From JAICIG01 sp035532215 (GTDB taxonomy: Bacteria > Planctomycetota > Planctomycetia > Pirellulales > JAICIG01): a stretch of DNA of 44,608 nt. The notes below the pieces were generated by a model that was not told where the DNA came from, did not search any database, and worked only from the letters and a program-made list of their open reading frames with translations. Shown here piece by piece: positions 43,601-44,608 of this stretch. Within the stretch, counting starts at the first letter, position 1; every line of letters begins with the position of its first letter. The translations under genes and the position numbers were made by a program. Where the stretch lies: positions 1-44,608 of the forward strand of contig DATKRK010000126.1 of NCBI GenBank assembly GCA_035532215.1. Reading direction: 5' to 3'.

Positions 43601-44215
43601 CGAGGTCGGCAGCAAATGGCTGGCGCCCAGCAAAACGGCGACCGGCGCATCGGGCGATGCCAGCCATTGTTCCGCGGCTCGCTCCAAGTCGCCCTGCGGC
43701 TGAGCGGGCGCCCAGGCCAGCGGAATCCGCTCGAAGTCGGGCGTGTCGGGATCTTCTCGCACCAGCCCCAGGAACAGCTTGCCGGCCGACTCGAATTCGC
43801 CCAGTTGCTTGTAGCAATCGATGATTTTCGCCAGTATCTTGCGCCGCGCCCAGGCGCGCTGCTCTTGGCGAATGGCGGCCACGTATTGATCGCGGGCTTG
43901 TTTGAAATCGCCCGCCTCGTAGCGTTCGTCGCCGGCGTCGACTCCGGGCGGCCACTCGGTTTCGATCTCGACCACCTGGCGGCTGGCGCGCTTCACCTCG
44001 CGGCCGTCTTCCGTTTCGACGACGATCTCGCGGCCGGTGTACTCCAGCACCTTTCCTCTCAGCCGAGAGCGAGCCTGCGGATTGCTCGCCGACGAGAGAT
44101 GCACGACGTCGGCCCGGCCGAGCCCCAACGAGATGCCCCATGCGCAAGCGAAACTGACGGCGAAGGCGGCGCCGCCTCTGCGGAGAGAACCGAGGGATTT
44201 CGACCGATCCATCAT
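40676..44215 (-). CDS. Large exported helical-repeat (TPR-like) protein
   Basis: 1179-residue protein with a signal sequence: RRGGAAFAVSFACAWGISLG, cleavage probably near GRA-DVV. A small beta domain follows (LRGKVLEYTGREIVVETEDG). From about residue 80 the sequence is all alpha-helical with repeated paired helices of TPR type: DERYEAGDFKQARDQYVAAI, CYKQLGEFESAGKLFLGLV, and later SLYRAGQFERAVAAYDQAAE. The repeats continue to the C-terminus (WRQIEKKCRPGSDRWLRSIY). It probably acts as a periplasmic or membrane-associated scaffold. The ATG at 44215 has GGAA six bases upstream and is followed directly by another ATG; starting at 44290 would place 25 unrelated residues before the signal. A hairpin terminator follows at 40611-40637. 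Confidence 0.82.
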   Translation of the reverse strand: MMDRSKSLGSLRRGGAAFAVSFACAWGISLGLGRADVVHLSSASNPQARSRLRGKVLEYTGREIVVETEDGREVKRASRQVVEIETEWPPGVDAGDERYEAGDFKQARDQYVAAIRQEQRAWARRKILAKIIDCYKQLGEFESAGKLFLGLVREDPDTPDFERIPLAWAPAQPQGDLERAAEQWLASPDAPVAVLLGASHLLPTSRRAGALERLELLARDKDRRIAALAQAQTWRGALATANEERIERWKKNLAEFPEALRAGPYLVLGQAMARKGDAEQAALTLLHVPILYPQDRLLASQALAESAALLEKLGQEPAAARLYQELASQYAGTRAAVEAAGRLGQAAAPKAAFARPATAPDEPLEARFLEGLRSRRLFELAEAYCRSAASEPGLSHVRQAELAVELSRTFADHALQVVPDERDALWAQALGVVEELLRREPKHPRRVLLEVQRGLVRLARGELARQEAEISGGAKVRLEQAREELRAAVSAFETAQQTLAEDLRRANLSKRPDPERLPGAELQSLARHLNYQLARAFRNQGQSYPAGSEDRTNSLGQAVERLKPLAQADEDDDAAWQSRLDEIICERLLEDQRAASLLLESLDQLDPPPRIQLSARAEAIRLALDRGQARQALVLMEAGRTVSGWHSPDLDYAFLEAYVAAWRAAGKAGDEEQATKLQSQAAELIRAIDRLYGPYWSRRAETLLAGNISEAGGSKDLTLLVRAAESLYRAGQFERAVAAYDQAAEQAAAAKDDETAFDAAYTAAVLEQEQGRNGAAAERFRRLALSQPKRAKAGDAHLLAIYNTAQAAKRDPAARFPEGAGPDGYAKLLEEHLQHWAGEKSANQARIWLGKLREREQAWSAAIAAYRDIPADDPRFAEAVSAIARSQQKLLSELAATGKPTRDAAEQAARYFEQLVVGDRNRLPERWTPVQREAAASAAEIWLHYADDQFDRAERILAAALDAADEAPEAWRSQAEGLLVFALAGQGRRDEAARRLAKLAQGRPQQLLLLVEGLGRIARKASPAVRRELAELELQAAGLLRDGRKDLSEADRKIFDLAYGRALVAARRRDEALKLLAGMAEAAPRDGQIQEAYAQLLLDGADKASWQAALGKWRQIEKKCRPGSDRWLRSIYHQALALERLGQKSQAARLLKLTQALHPELGGPELKAQFVELLRRCER

Positions 44216-44594
44216 CCAATTCCGACGTCGAACGCCGTGGAGTGCGTTGGCAGATAAGAAGAATCGCGGCACTAGTGCTCCGTCAGCCATGCTTTGACCA
44301 ACGCTTGCGGATGGGGTGGCTGGCGGCAGAGCCTAGGCGATGCCCCAGCGAACTGGGGCTTCGCCTAGGCTCAGCCTGGGCTGCGCAAATGCACGATTTT
44401 GGGCCCGATGCGGGGCCAAGTCTACGTCGATTTTGTTCCGCGCCATGACCGCCGCAGGCGCCCTCTTACTTAGTTCAAGTTTCGCGGTTTTCGCCAGGCA
44501 ATTTCGGTCGAATTGAAATCGGCCTCCGTGCCAAAAACGGGTAAACCTGTGGTGAATTCAACTTCCCAGGCAACCTGCGGCAAGGAGGCCGAAC
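44216..44594. other. Gene-free gap with one hairpin repeat and a likely promoter region
   Basis: No gene is supported here. It contains the hairpin at 44329-44372. The right part (after 44460) is less G+C-rich and ends in a strong AAGGAGG ribosome binding site at 44582-44588. Confidence 0.5.
44329..44372. repeat. Long hairpin of the GAGCCTAGGCGA repeat
   Basis: GAGCCTAGGCGATGCCCCAG followed by a 4-base loop and CTGGGGCTTCGCCTAGGCTC: a stem of about 20 pairs with one mismatch. A one-armed copy lies near 1492-1530. Confidence 0.88.
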
Positions 44595-44608
44595 GTGCAA
44601 GTTACTTC
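44595..44608 (+). CDS. Possible first codons of the next gene (cut by window end)
   Basis: AAGGAGG at 44582-44588 is followed after six bases by GTG CAA GTT ACT TC, the start of a frame that runs off the window. The ribosome binding site is near-ideal. Nothing can be said about the product. Confidence 0.4.

Overview
This window looks like chromosomal DNA of a planctomycete, probably Pirellulales-like. The reasons are the high G+C content, a multiheme cytochrome fused to DUF1080 and PA14 domains next to a sorbosone-dehydrogenase-like propeller, a giant secreted protein with an N-terminal LEDRRMMS motif, a Hanks-type kinase next to an FHA/GAF cyclase, short 'FSLRW' membrane proteins, and many small palindromic repeats between genes. 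The taxonomic call is an inference from gene content; there is no rRNA here.

Layout. 0-3.4 kb (minus strand): an asparagine-synthetase-like protein without the usual N-terminal Cys, a DegT/DnrJ/EryC1-type aminotransferase, and a DUF1841 protein. 3.7-10.9 kb (plus): a SAM methyltransferase, a 1199-residue secreted DUF1080/PA14/five-heme protein, a secreted sorbosone-dehydrogenase-like protein and a small membrane protein. 10.9-11.5 kb is repeat-derived, followed by a polytopic membrane protein and a convergent TIM-barrel sugar isomerase. 15-18.8 kb: a subtilisin-type protease with P domain, cadherin/Ig-like repeats and DUF4214 modules. 18.7-20.7 kb (minus): a lipB-lipA-lipoyl-domain cassette. 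21-25.7 kb: smpB, a lower-G+C Panacea/RelE-like toxin-antitoxin pair, a HIT protein, a dGTPase and a YacL-like PIN-TRAM protein. 25.8-27.2 kb: an FHA protein, tRNA-Arg(UCG) and a short membrane protein. 27.3-32.4 kb: a membrane-anchored protein plus an ABC-2 exporter. 32.4-36.5 kb: a transmembrane Ser/Thr kinase overlapping an FHA-GAF-class III cyclase gene. 36.7-38.3 kb: a small membrane protein and miaB. 38.3-40.6 kb: a long repeat-rich gap and an IS110-family transposase. 40.7-44.2 kb (minus): a very large repeat-type secreted protein. The first bases of one more gene may start at 44595.

The most unusual points are these. (1) The lipoylation cassette has a lipoyl domain with Ser where the modified Lys should be, and its LipB-like partner lacks the recognisable Lys/Cys catalytic pair, while LipA keeps all its cluster cysteines. 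(2) smpB has no standard start codon where the family begins; an ACG sits at ideal spacing behind GGGAG. (3) A 50-bp palindromic element is inserted in frame in the signal-peptide region of an exporter-linked protein. (4) The kinase and the FHA-GAF cyclase overlap and look like one signalling unit. (5) Several families of small hairpin or tandem repeats fill nearly every gap.
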